From Microcoleus sp. LEGE 07076 (lineage in GTDB: Bacteria > Cyanobacteriota > Cyanobacteriia > Cyanobacteriales > Microcoleaceae), in NCBI RefSeq assembly GCF_015207455.1, contig NZ_JADEWV010000005.1:1-64000 (forward strand): a stretch of DNA of 64,000 bases. The letters are read 5' to 3'. Positions 53,855 to 63,190 of this stretch are shown here, piece after piece. The translations under genes were made by a program, and so were the position numbers. The number at the start of each line of letters is the position of its first letter. Within the stretch, counting starts at the first letter, position 1. The notes beneath the pieces are model-generated. The model worked only from the letters and a program-made list of their open reading frames with translations. It ran no database searches and was not told the origin of the DNA.

Positions 53855-54856
53855 ATGACTAATTATCCGTATTTGGTTAGCTCCACATCATTCGATCCTC
53901 TGTCACCTTCGGTAGACTTATCTGTTTCCTTTGCTCAAAAATATATGCAGCAGGTGAAAGGCACTTCTCCAGGAGCTGCTAGTGACGATCGCTTTGCGGA
54001 AAGACGGCGCACTGGAATGGCAAAAACCATGTTGGATTCGCTGCGTTCGGTGAGTGCAAAATCTTGGACTAAAACCGACAACCTGCTAGCGAAAGAGTTA
54101 GTTATGCACGGAATTGATAGCGAACTTGTCGATCCCTGGCAGATTTCTGGTGGCATCCATAAAGTCTACAAATCTGCGATCGAAGCCTACGCTCATCAAC
54201 AGCCATCCTACAGTATTGTCAACAAAGTCAGCCCGGTGCTCGGCGAAGTCCGCAAGCAAGTCACAGCAATTGACCCCCGCGTCATTGGCTTTGTGGCCAT
54301 GCAGTATCACTACACAGGAATGCAGTTGATGGAGTTGCTTCCCGACAGCGAACAAGAAAACTTTGGTAACTACGTCAAGATTCTCGACGATCATCTGTAT
54401 ATGCCACTACAACGAGCTTACAGTGCGGCGGGGAACCATCCAGCCGATTCGGTAGCGCTGCAATCTGTACGGGTGCTGATGCCGATGATGACCAAGATTT
54501 CTGAACGGGTGGTCGATCGCGTAAATCAATTATATCCACGCTATCGTTGTCATTCTGGCCCCCTCAACAGCCCACATATCCGCACATCTAGCATCCGCGA
54601 TGTCGAGATGTTTCAAGTTTATATGTGGGTTTGTCTCCTGGAAGGCAATCTCCACGCCCTAGAGACGGAACTGTTTCCACTGTGCGTGATGATTTACCCG
54701 AAACTAAATGTGAGTTGGGAACTTGTTAGCCAAATGACTCACTTACTACGCAAGGAAATTTGTGCTTGTCTAACACCTGAACAAGCCAGGTATTGTGAAC
54801 CTTTCTATGAGATTTTGCGTCGTATGTTTTCAGCCGAAGTTTTCCCCAATGCTTGA
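53855..54856 (+). CDS. Helical protein of unknown function
   Basis: A 333-residue protein I do not recognise. It has no signal peptide or membrane helix and appears almost entirely helical. Conspicuous segments are DDRFAERRRTGMAKTMLDSLRS (about 44-65), DPWQISGGIHKVYKSAIEAYA near 92-112, and an aromatic and Cys-rich C-terminal part (YMWVCLLEGNLHALETELFPLC). A row of Met (VLMPMMTKI) lies near 210. It begins with ATG 53855; a ribosome site is not clear. The gene stands alone between an AT-rich gap and an inverted-repeat element. Confidence 0.7.
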   Translation: MTNYPYLVSSTSFDPLSPSVDLSVSFAQKYMQQVKGTSPGAASDDRFAERRRTGMAKTMLDSLRSVSAKSWTKTDNLLAKELVMHGIDSELVDPWQISGGIHKVYKSAIEAYAHQQPSYSIVNKVSPVLGEVRKQVTAIDPRVIGFVAMQYHYTGMQLMELLPDSEQENFGNYVKILDDHLYMPLQRAYSAAGNHPADSVALQSVRVLMPMMTKISERVVDRVNQLYPRYRCHSGPLNSPHIRTSSIRDVEMFQVYMWVCLLEGNLHALETELFPLCVMIYPKLNVSWELVSQMTHLLRKEICACLTPEQARYCEPFYEILRRMFSAEVFPNA

Positions 54857-54899
54857 GAATGAATGAGCTTGATTACGATGACAACGGAATGATATAAAG

Positions 54900-55037
54900 C
54901 AATACGGTTTACTTAAGACGATCGCCCTGGCATCCCCTTAAAAAGGAGGGGACAAGAATCGGATCGAATTCCCCCTACAACCAGGGGGATACTGCAAGGG
55001 ATCTCCTGGGCATAAATATGTTAAGTGAACCGTATTG
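54900..55037. repeat. 138-base MITE-like element with 17-base inverted ends
   Basis: CAATACGGTTTACTTAA at 54900-54916 and TTAAGTGAACCGTATTG at 55021-55037 are inverted copies with one mismatch. The inside contains C-run/G-run palindromes (CCCCTTAAAAAGGAGGGG and CCCCCTACAACCAGGGGG). No gene lies in 54857-55223. Confidence 0.75.
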
Positions 55038-55223
55038 TGATATAGAGGATATGGCAATGCCGTGTCCTGGCTGTGAGTAATATTAATTGCGATGCTACCG
55101 AATTTGATATCATTAGGAGTCCAGGCTTGTAAACACGATCGAGCCACTGGGTGCATCTACTTGACCCGAAAATTACATTTAAAAAAATCGGACAAAATAC
55201 TTTAACAAAAAAGAGCTATCGCT

Positions 55224-58200
55224 ATGATAGAACTAACTGGTTATCAAATTCTCGATCGCATTTATTCAGGCACTCGCACCCTCGTGTATCGCGGAACTCG
55301 GATCTGCGACGACACACCCGTCGCCATCAAAATCTTGCGGAACGAGCATCCCAGCTTCAACGAACTCGTGCAGTTTCGCAATCAGTACGCGATCGCCAAA
55401 AACCTCAATTTACCCGGAATCATTCAAACCTACAGCCTGGAAGCGTACCAGAATGGCTATGCGTTGATCGTCGAAGACTTTGGAGGAATTTCCCTCAAGG
55501 AATGGACGAGGGAAGGGGAAACAGTGCCGTCTTTGGTTGAATTTTTATTGATTGCGATCGACCTTTGCAACATATTAGATCGACTTGGCCGCGATCGCAT
55601 TATTCACAAAGACATCAAACCAGACAACATTCTCATCAATCCCCAAACAAAACAAGTCAAAATCATTGACTTCAGTATTGCATCATTGCTGCCCAGGGAA
55701 ACTCAAACCCTGATCAGTCCCAACTTATTGGAAGGAACACTCAGCTATATATCTCCCGAACAAACCGGCAGAATGAATCGCGGCGTTGATTACCGCACAG
55801 ATTTTTATTCTTTGGGCGTTACTTTTTACGAATTGCTAGCAGGAGAGTTGCCGTTTCAATCTCACGATCCGATGGAATTGGTACACTCCCATCTTGCCAA
55901 ACAACCGCCATCACTGTATGAAATTAATCCAGAAATCCCGGCGGTACTCTCGGCAATTGTCAGCAAATTGATGGCGAAGAATGCTGAAGACCGCTATCAG
56001 AGCGCATTCGGATTAAAGCATGACCTAGAAAAATGTCTGTCTCAGTGGCAAAAAACAGGAAACATCGTTTTGTTTGAATTGGGAGAACGAGATATGAGCG
56101 ATCGCTTTACCATTCCTGAAAAATTATACGGTCGCCAAACGGAAGTAGAAACCCTACTCAAGGCCTTTGACCGCGTAGCGAACCCCCTTTCATCCCCCCT
56201 TACCAAGGGGGGACACAGGGAAGTAGAAATGATGCTAGTCGCGGGTTTTTCCGGCATTGGAAAAACCGCCGTTGTCAACGAAGTCCACAAACCGATTGTC
56301 GGAGCGCGCGGCTATTTCATCAAAGGCAAATTCGACCAATTTAACCGCAATATTCCCTTCTGTGCTTTTGTGCAAGCATTTCGAGATTTAATGGGACAAT
56401 TGCTGAGCGAAAGTGATGCTCAGTTGCAGGTTTGGAAAACGCAGATTCTGGAAGCTGTTGGTGAAAATGGACAAGTCATTATTGAAGTCATTCCCGAATT
56501 AGAACGGATTATTAGTCCTCAGCCGCCAGCGGTGGAACTGTCGGGAACATCTGCTCAGAATCGCTTCAACTTACTATTTCAAAAGTTTATCCAAGTTTTT
56601 ACAACCCAAGAGCATCCTCTGGTAATATTTTTGGACGATTTGCAATGGGCCGATGCGGCATCTCTCAAGTTGCTGCAACTTTTGATGGTTGAATCAACAG
56701 CAGGCTACTTGTTAGTGATAGGTGCTTATCGGGATAACGAAGTGTTTGCAGCGCACCCGTTGATGCTGACTTTGGAAGCGATCGCCCAAAGCGACTCGAT
56801 AGTTAATACAATTACGTTACAACCCCTGAGTCATTCCAGCCTGAATCAGTTGGTAGCCAATACGCTGAATTGCTCGACTGCATTAGCGCAACCACTCACG
56901 GATTTGGTATTTCAAAAAACCCAAGGTAATCCCTTTTTTGCCACCCAATTTCTGAAAGCTCTGCATCAAGATTGCCTCATTAACTTTGATACTCAATTAG
57001 GACATTGGGAATGCGATATCGCCAAAGTGCGATCGGCTGCATTGACCGATGATGTCGTGGAATTCATGGCATTGCAGTTACAGAAACTACCAACAGCGAC
57101 CCAAACTATCCTCCAACTAGCAGCTTGTATTGGCAACTCTTTTGATTTGTCTACTTTGGCGATCGTTTCAGAGCAAACAGAAGCCGAGGCTGCCACTCAC
57201 CTATGGAAAGCCTTGCAAGAAGCGCTGATTCTACCCCAAAATGAAGTTTATAAGTTTTATTTGGGAACAGTTCAGACTGCCGATACTACTCATGAATCCG
57301 TAAGATATCGATTTTTACACGATCGGATTCAGCAAGCTGCCTATTCCCTGATTCCAGAATCACAGAAAAAAGCCACACATTTAAAAATTGGTCAGCTTTT
57401 GTTGACAAAAACACCTCAATCAACCCAGAAAGACAATATTTTTGATATTGTTAATCAGCTCAATATCGGTGTTGAAATAATCACAAATTCAGAGCAATTA
57501 AATCATCTCGTTTCACTCAATCTACTAGCAGGAAAAAAAGCAAAAGCTGCTACAGCATATGCAGATGCTGCCAGATATTTAAATATTAGTTGGGCATTAC
57601 TCGAATCTGATAGTTGGCAAACTCAGTACGATTTGACCCTGGCTGTTTGTCTCGAAACAGCAGAAGCAGAATACCTGAATGGTAACTTTAATCGGCTACA
57701 AAAAATGGGTCAAATAATTTTAAGCCATGCTCTACATTTACTCGATCGTCTCAAAATATATGAGCTACAAATTCAATCTTTTCAGTCACAAAGTATGATG
57801 ATAAAAGCGATTGATACAGGTTTGGAAGCATTGGAAAAGTTGGGAATTAACATCGATGCCAGTATCGGCGATCGCGCGATGCCAGAATTACCACGATTTG
57901 AAGATTTAGACAAGATTCCAGAAATGACAGATCCGCAGCAACTCGCCACATTGCGGATTCTCATGGCACTTTTTCCTCCGATTTATATTGCCAGACCCGA
58001 TATGCTCCGTCTCCTGATCTTAACGATAGTAAATTTTACCATTGAAGGTGGACATTCTGGATTATCAGCTTATGCTTATGCGCTCTATGGCACGATTCTC
58101 TGCGGAGCGCCTGGAGGCATTGAGCAAGGATATCATGCCGGAAAATTAGCATTAAAGTTGTTAGATAAATTTCCAGAAATCGCACTAAAAGCAAAAATTT

Positions 58201-60689
58201 ATACTTTATTTAATGCTAATATTCGATTGTGGAAAGAGCCAGTAAAAGTGACACTCAATGCTTTGATCGAAGGATGCCAAAGTGGTTTAGAAACTGGGGA
58301 TTTGGAGTGGGCTAGTTATAACTCCATGCACTATTGTACCAATTTATTTATAGTTGGAGAAAACTTAACAATAGTCGAGTCTAAACAAGCTCCTTACCTC
58401 GATCTACTAATCAAACACAAGCATAATTTTGCCTTGTCTTACGCAAAAATTTGGGCGCAAGCTACCTTGAACTTACAAGGCAAATCGGCTGACAAGCTGC
58501 TATTGATTGGAGAGCATTTTGATGAATTGTACTTCCTGCCACTTTGGCAAAATACCAAGAATTATATGTCCTTATTTGCGCTAGGTGTTGCCAAAGCAAA
58601 TATTTTATATTTATTTAAGCAATATGCGAGTGCTTTAGATTGTACTTTGCTGGCTGGGAAATACATACAAGCTGCAATCGGATTGATTGCGAACGGTGTT
58701 TATAACTTTTACAACTCATTGATTCTGCTCGCCCTCTACCCTCAAGCTGAACCGATCCAGCAGAAACAATATATGCTGGCGATCGAGCAGAATCAAGTAA
58801 ACCTCCGAGAATGGTCTGATTGTGCTCCGCAGAATTTTCTCCATAAGTATTTGTTGATTAAGGCAGAACAAGCACGAGTATTTGGGAATATGCTTGAGGC
58901 AATAGAGTATTATGACCAAGCAATTCAAGGTGCAAAAGATACGGGATATCTTCAAGAAGAAGCCCTGGCTAACGAACTAGCGGCCGAGTTCTACCTCGGC
59001 TGGGGTAAAGAAAAATTTGCAGCAAGCTATCTACAAGAAGCCTACTATTGCTATTTTCATTGGGGAGCAAAATCTAAAACTGATGACTTAAAAAAACGCT
59101 ATCCCCAGCTCTTAAATTCTATCTTGCAGAACCCACAAAATCGATTAATTCTCCAGGAAACTCTGATTTCAAACAGAAATCACTCGTCTATTTTCGATCA
59201 AACTATCCCAAGCAGTCATTCTAGGAGCAGTAGCATTTCTGAGAGTCTAGATTTTGCCAGCATCCTCAAAGCTTCCCAAGCTTTATCTGGTGAAATTCAA
59301 CTGGAGCAATTGATTTCTACCTTATTGAAAATCGTCATGGAAAATGCCGGAGCAGATAAATGCGATTTAATTTTACTAAAGGATGAGAATTTAGTTATAG
59401 AAGCCACGGCTGATTTAGGCGATCGAACGACAGATAATAATTTTTGTCTAAGCCGAGAAATTCCTGTTCAATCAAGTAAAAATATCCCTCATTCTCTGAT
59501 TAACTATGTTTCTCGCACTCAGGAGACTGTAGTCATTGATGATGCTGCTCAGAGTTATCTAGCCTCGGATGCTTATATTCAAAAGCACAAGCCCAAAAGT
59601 TTATTGTGTACTCCGATCGTCAATAAAGGTAAATTAATTGGAATTCTCTATTTAGAAAATCGCTTAACCCAAGCGGTATTTACTCGCGATCGCCTGCAAG
59701 TGATCGAACTGCTGATGGCCCAAGCTGCGATCGCCTTGGAAAACGCTCAACTCTACAGCCAATTAGAGGATTATTCCTACACCCTAGAACAAAAGGTGGA
59801 AGAACGCACCCAGCAGTTACAAGAAAAAGCCACTCAACTCGAAGCCAGCCTCCAAAAACTTTACGCGACTCAATCCCAACTCATTCAAACAGAAAAGATG
59901 TCAAGTTTAGGACAGTTGGTTGCCGGAATTGCTCACGAAATCAACAATCCCGTTAACTTCATTCACGGCAATCTCAACCATACTCACGAATATATTACAT
60001 CTTTAATTGAGTTAATTGACTTATATCAAGAACTCTATCCACAAGCCCAACCAAAAATTCAAACGAAAATAGACGAAATTGACCTAGAGTTTATCATTGA
60101 AGATTTACCGATGATCCTAGGTTCGATGACGACAGGAACCGAGCGCATTAGCCAAATAGTTGAATCTCTGCGGAACTTCTCTCGCCTTGATGAATCTGAG
60201 ATTAAACCGATCGACATTAATTCAGGAATTGATAGCACTTTATTGATTTTGCAGCATCGACTGAATGCTAGTGAAAAATATCAGGAAATCCAAGTGATTA
60301 AAGACTATGGTAAAATGCCTTTAGTCAACTGTTACGCATCGGCACTCAATCAGGTGTTTATGAATATTCTGAGTAATGGCATAGACGCTTTGCGACAAGC
60401 AGAGGATAAGGGAGCTAATTTGAATAAAAAAAAGACTCTGATGCTTCGGACTTTGGTTCAGGATGCTCACAATGTGGTCATTCGTATTGCAGACAATGGT
60501 ATAGGAATAGAACCCTCGTTTGTCAATAAGATATTTGAACCGTTTTTTACCACAAAACCTGTGGGTAAGGGTACGGGCTTAGGACTGTCAGTCAGCTATT
60601 CGATTATTGTCGATAAGCATGGAGGTAGTATCGAGGTTAATTCAACGCTTGGAGAGGGAACAGAATTTACGATCGTCATTCCTATTTAG
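55224..60689 (+). CDS. Giant Ser/Thr kinase-AAA ATPase-GAF-sensor histidine kinase
   Basis: An 1821-residue signalling protein. Residues 1-270 are a Hanks-type Ser/Thr kinase with VAIKIL, HKDIKPDN (catalytic Asp130) and IIDFS. An AAA/NACHT-like ATPase follows, with Walker A GFSGIGKT at 341-348 and LVIFLDDLQWADAASL near 470. A long helical TPR-like region spans about 750-1330. A GAF domain (about 1365-1510) leads by a coiled coil to the histidine kinase with His1571 in IAHEINNPVNF, NILSNGIDAL, DNGIGIEP and GKGTGLGLSVSYSI. Such proteins are frequent in filamentous cyanobacteria. A palindromic repeat is embedded near residue 325. Confidence 0.93.
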   Translation: MIELTGYQILDRIYSGTRTLVYRGTRICDDTPVAIKILRNEHPSFNELVQFRNQYAIAKNLNLPGIIQTYSLEAYQNGYALIVEDFGGISLKEWTREGETVPSLVEFLLIAIDLCNILDRLGRDRIIHKDIKPDNILINPQTKQVKIIDFSIASLLPRETQTLISPNLLEGTLSYISPEQTGRMNRGVDYRTDFYSLGVTFYELLAGELPFQSHDPMELVHSHLAKQPPSLYEINPEIPAVLSAIVSKLMAKNAEDRYQSAFGLKHDLEKCLSQWQKTGNIVLFELGERDMSDRFTIPEKLYGRQTEVETLLKAFDRVANPLSSPLTKGGHREVEMMLVAGFSGIGKTAVVNEVHKPIVGARGYFIKGKFDQFNRNIPFCAFVQAFRDLMGQLLSESDAQLQVWKTQILEAVGENGQVIIEVIPELERIISPQPPAVELSGTSAQNRFNLLFQKFIQVFTTQEHPLVIFLDDLQWADAASLKLLQLLMVESTAGYLLVIGAYRDNEVFAAHPLMLTLEAIAQSDSIVNTITLQPLSHSSLNQLVANTLNCSTALAQPLTDLVFQKTQGNPFFATQFLKALHQDCLINFDTQLGHWECDIAKVRSAALTDDVVEFMALQLQKLPTATQTILQLAACIGNSFDLSTLAIVSEQTEAEAATHLWKALQEALILPQNEVYKFYLGTVQTADTTHESVRYRFLHDRIQQAAYSLIPESQKKATHLKIGQLLLTKTPQSTQKDNIFDIVNQLNIGVEIITNSEQLNHLVSLNLLAGKKAKAATAYADAARYLNISWALLESDSWQTQYDLTLAVCLETAEAEYLNGNFNRLQKMGQIILSHALHLLDRLKIYELQIQSFQSQSMMIKAIDTGLEALEKLGINIDASIGDRAMPELPRFEDLDKIPEMTDPQQLATLRILMALFPPIYIARPDMLRLLILTIVNFTIEGGHSGLSAYAYALYGTILCGAPGGIEQGYHAGKLALKLLDKFPEIALKAKIYTLFNANIRLWKEPVKVTLNALIEGCQSGLETGDLEWASYNSMHYCTNLFIVGENLTIVESKQAPYLDLLIKHKHNFALSYAKIWAQATLNLQGKSADKLLLIGEHFDELYFLPLWQNTKNYMSLFALGVAKANILYLFKQYASALDCTLLAGKYIQAAIGLIANGVYNFYNSLILLALYPQAEPIQQKQYMLAIEQNQVNLREWSDCAPQNFLHKYLLIKAEQARVFGNMLEAIEYYDQAIQGAKDTGYLQEEALANELAAEFYLGWGKEKFAASYLQEAYYCYFHWGAKSKTDDLKKRYPQLLNSILQNPQNRLILQETLISNRNHSSIFDQTIPSSHSRSSSISESLDFASILKASQALSGEIQLEQLISTLLKIVMENAGADKCDLILLKDENLVIEATADLGDRTTDNNFCLSREIPVQSSKNIPHSLINYVSRTQETVVIDDAAQSYLASDAYIQKHKPKSLLCTPIVNKGKLIGILYLENRLTQAVFTRDRLQVIELLMAQAAIALENAQLYSQLEDYSYTLEQKVEERTQQLQEKATQLEASLQKLYATQSQLIQTEKMSSLGQLVAGIAHEINNPVNFIHGNLNHTHEYITSLIELIDLYQELYPQAQPKIQTKIDEIDLEFIIEDLPMILGSMTTGTERISQIVESLRNFSRLDESEIKPIDINSGIDSTLLILQHRLNASEKYQEIQVIKDYGKMPLVNCYASALNQVFMNILSNGIDALRQAEDKGANLNKKKTLMLRTLVQDAHNVVIRIADNGIGIEPSFVNKIFEPFFTTKPVGKGTGLGLSVSYSIIVDKHGGSIEVNSTLGEGTEFTIVIPI

Positions 60690-60724
60690 TAAAAAAAATT
60701 AGTAAACAATTGCTCTGAGGTCTT

Positions 60725-61130
60725 ATGATTTGTACTGAAATAGCGATCGACCTTTCAACCGTAGTAATTCGGATCGAAGATAACGGCTTGGGTATGTCCG
60801 ATTCAGTAAAGTTGCCGATATTCGACTACCTGTTTAGGATCGAAAACTTAATAACTGAAACACCTCCTACAGTCCTCTCTCCTGTAAGTTGCCTTCCTCA
60901 AAGAAGACTCTTCCTCGCCTCAGAAGCATTACCAGCCTCTTCCTGGTAACGAGGAATCGCTTACTTAAGTTATTAAATAAATTTTCATTCCTTACTACAA
61001 AAGAGGTTGGAAAATTAACGGGATTGGGATTGACAATTCCCCCTCAGATTGTAGAAGAAAAACATGGAGGTAAACTGAGTTGTATTTCGACACTGGGAGA
61101 AGGAACTGAGGATCGTGAATTAAATAATTT
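60725..61130 (+). pseudogene. Remnant of a histidine kinase ATPase domain
   Basis: Plus-strand frame 2 reads VVIRIEDNGLGMSDSVKLPI from 60751, then loses sense. About 150 bases later frame 1 takes up the same domain with FLTTKEVGKLTGLGLTIPPQ and EEKHGGKLSCISTLGEGTE. These are the N-terminal and C-terminal parts of the HATPase region, so a gene like the preceding kinase has been broken by a shift and an insertion. The rest of 61131-61351 holds two palindromes (GTGGGATGGGCGGGAGAGCCCGTCCCAC-type near 61140, and GGACTTTAGTCC near 61270). Confidence 0.75.
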
Positions 61131-61351
61131 AGACAAGTTTGTGGGATGGGCGGGAGAGCCCGTCCCACAAGAACAATAAAGATTGCAAGTTATTTAATTC
61201 TCATTCCTGAGTTTGTTATTGAGATTTTCATTGATTCCAATTCTTGATTTTTAAATATGGTTTGTACCGAGGACTTTAGTCCTAAGATTTATGCGGACTA
61301 AAGTCCTAACGCTCGAACTTATTTTGTTGTGTTCTAACGGGTGTAATATGA

Positions 61352-62920
61352 CTATTGCAGCGGCAAAAACACGGTCATCACCTCACCTTTTTCAGGGCGC
61401 TGGCGTATTACCAATCTCCCCCCAGCGGCCCGAAATAAATTCTTAGTCACGCTCAAATTTAAACTCAAACTCCCCGTTTCCGGCTGCACCATCAACAAAG
61501 GTCCGATCGACCTTAGAGGAGTATTAGTATTCGCTGCGAAAGTCGATTCGCCTTCAGGATCAGATAGGTGTTCCGATTCCAACTGCAACTTTAACTGATC
61601 GCCCGCCAAAGTCACCTCGACTTGAATGTGACTTCCCGAGGGCAAAGTTCGAGTATAATTCTCAATCAAATTAGTTAAAACCTGATCCAACATTGTCGGA
61701 TCGCTGACCACCGCCGGCAACTTTTTCGGTACAATTACTTCCAAAGTGTGGTTGCGCTGGCGAGCCGCATTTTGCCAGCGAGGAATGCTATTTTGGATCA
61801 CTTCACCGAGGGACATTGCTGTTAGGTGTAGCGCCGAATTTTTGGCTTGCGACATTTCCATTTCTACGGCCCTAAAAATCAAACCGAAGCGGTCAATTTG
61901 AGCCGTACATTCAGCGTCGATCGTTTTCAAACGCTTGACCACCACCGGATCGAGTTTGGGGCGTTTGAGCAAAAGCCGAGTCAGGGTGCGAATGGTAGCC
62001 AAAGGAGTGCGGACTTCGTGGGCGATCGCCTGCAACAATTCCACCTCTTTAGTAACATGAGGCAGATGAGACTTGCAATTGATATTTTGCCGCTCTTTCA
62101 AACTATCATCAATCTTTTCAGTTTTTACCCTCGCTACTTCGTCTTTCCCAACGGGCAAATTATGCAACAGCAAGCGGGCAAACTGCGCGACTGTTTGATA
62201 GTTGGGAGCCACGGGCAAAAACTGTTGAAATAGCGCGTCTAACTTAGTAGAATTATTAGCGGTTAATTGGCTGGCTGGCAAGTTGATATCTCCGTCAGTA
62301 TTGGCAAGCAAACTGTCGCTTTCAGTCACCCTGCGCCGCAAAACTTCCCAAGCTTTGGCGACGATTTGTGGGTCGAAAGAAAATAGAAAAGCCGGAATTC
62401 CCGCAGAATTTTCACCCAAAGCCATCACCAGACTAAAAGTAGCAGTTAGAACCAAACAAAACTGCTCGTTGGCCAAAGGATCGCCGCTCGCCAAAGCCAA
62501 AGCCGGGGCGGCCGCAGGCACAGATATTTGCCGATCGGCAGCCGGTAGCAAAGCTAAAGTTTGTCTAGCATGAAAAGACCACAAAGCTGCATCGCTGTCA
62601 GGAATACTGGTAAAAATCCAATTAGCAAAGCCACCAGCCACAGCGGGCTCTGTCAAAACCGAAGACGGGCCGGACAAAACCAATCCCTGACAGGAATTGG
62701 GGATTGGGGAGAGACAGTGTTTTTCTCGATCGAGCATTTGATTCAAAGCAGCGATCGCCCCGTACCACTCCTGTTCAGCCTTCAACCTAGGGGCCGCACG
62801 CATCGCGGGACACTTAGGGCGGCCGTTTTCCCTGTGCAACCTCGGATCGAGACTCAGGTCGTTTTCAGGGCCAGAGGAGGCTAAAATTTCGCTTATTGTC
62901 GGTAGAAAGTAAGTATTCAC
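61352..62920 (-). CDS. Sensor histidine kinase with degenerate ATP-binding site
   Basis: A 522-residue soluble protein. Residues 1-250 form a sensor part with no domain I recognise. HisKA follows with intact His301 in AIAHEVRTPLATI. The HATPase region starts with MLDQVLTNLIENYTRTL, where the first Asn is kept, but the DxGxG block is missing (LKLQLESEHLSDPEGE) and the GxGLGL block has become GSLSLNLSVTK. It may not bind ATP in the usual way, or may be phosphorylated by another kinase. The start is GTG 62920. It is divergent from the tldD-like gene. Confidence 0.83.
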   Translation of the reverse strand: MNTYFLPTISEILASSGPENDLSLDPRLHRENGRPKCPAMRAAPRLKAEQEWYGAIAALNQMLDREKHCLSPIPNSCQGLVLSGPSSVLTEPAVAGGFANWIFTSIPDSDAALWSFHARQTLALLPAADRQISVPAAAPALALASGDPLANEQFCLVLTATFSLVMALGENSAGIPAFLFSFDPQIVAKAWEVLRRRVTESDSLLANTDGDINLPASQLTANNSTKLDALFQQFLPVAPNYQTVAQFARLLLHNLPVGKDEVARVKTEKIDDSLKERQNINCKSHLPHVTKEVELLQAIAHEVRTPLATIRTLTRLLLKRPKLDPVVVKRLKTIDAECTAQIDRFGLIFRAVEMEMSQAKNSALHLTAMSLGEVIQNSIPRWQNAARQRNHTLEVIVPKKLPAVVSDPTMLDQVLTNLIENYTRTLPSGSHIQVEVTLAGDQLKLQLESEHLSDPEGESTFAANTNTPLRSIGPLLMVQPETGSLSLNLSVTKNLFRAAGGRLVIRQRPEKGEVMTVFLPLQ

Positions 62921-63190
62921 AGTAGTTATAAACCACCTTCACATACATGAAGGATGAAGTATTTATGTATAGAAATGTTCGGGAGCAAGAATTCAAGCAC
63001 TAGCAGGCTCGAAAAAACCCGCCTAATTTCTTGCGCCTTGCTCCTCACCCACAGGATATCTATATTTGTCAACTAACGATATTGGCAGAACCGTACAAAT
63101 AAGTCGCAATCTCCGCGCTTCGGGCGATATTTTGGACGATCGCCCTCACAAAAGTGCAAAATAGATGCAGTTAAACACCGTGCTTTCCTT
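62921..63190. other. Divergent promoter region, no gene seen
   Basis: The 270 bases between the sensor kinase and the TldD/PmbA gene must hold both promoters. I see no convincing boxes or hairpins. Confidence 0.4.
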
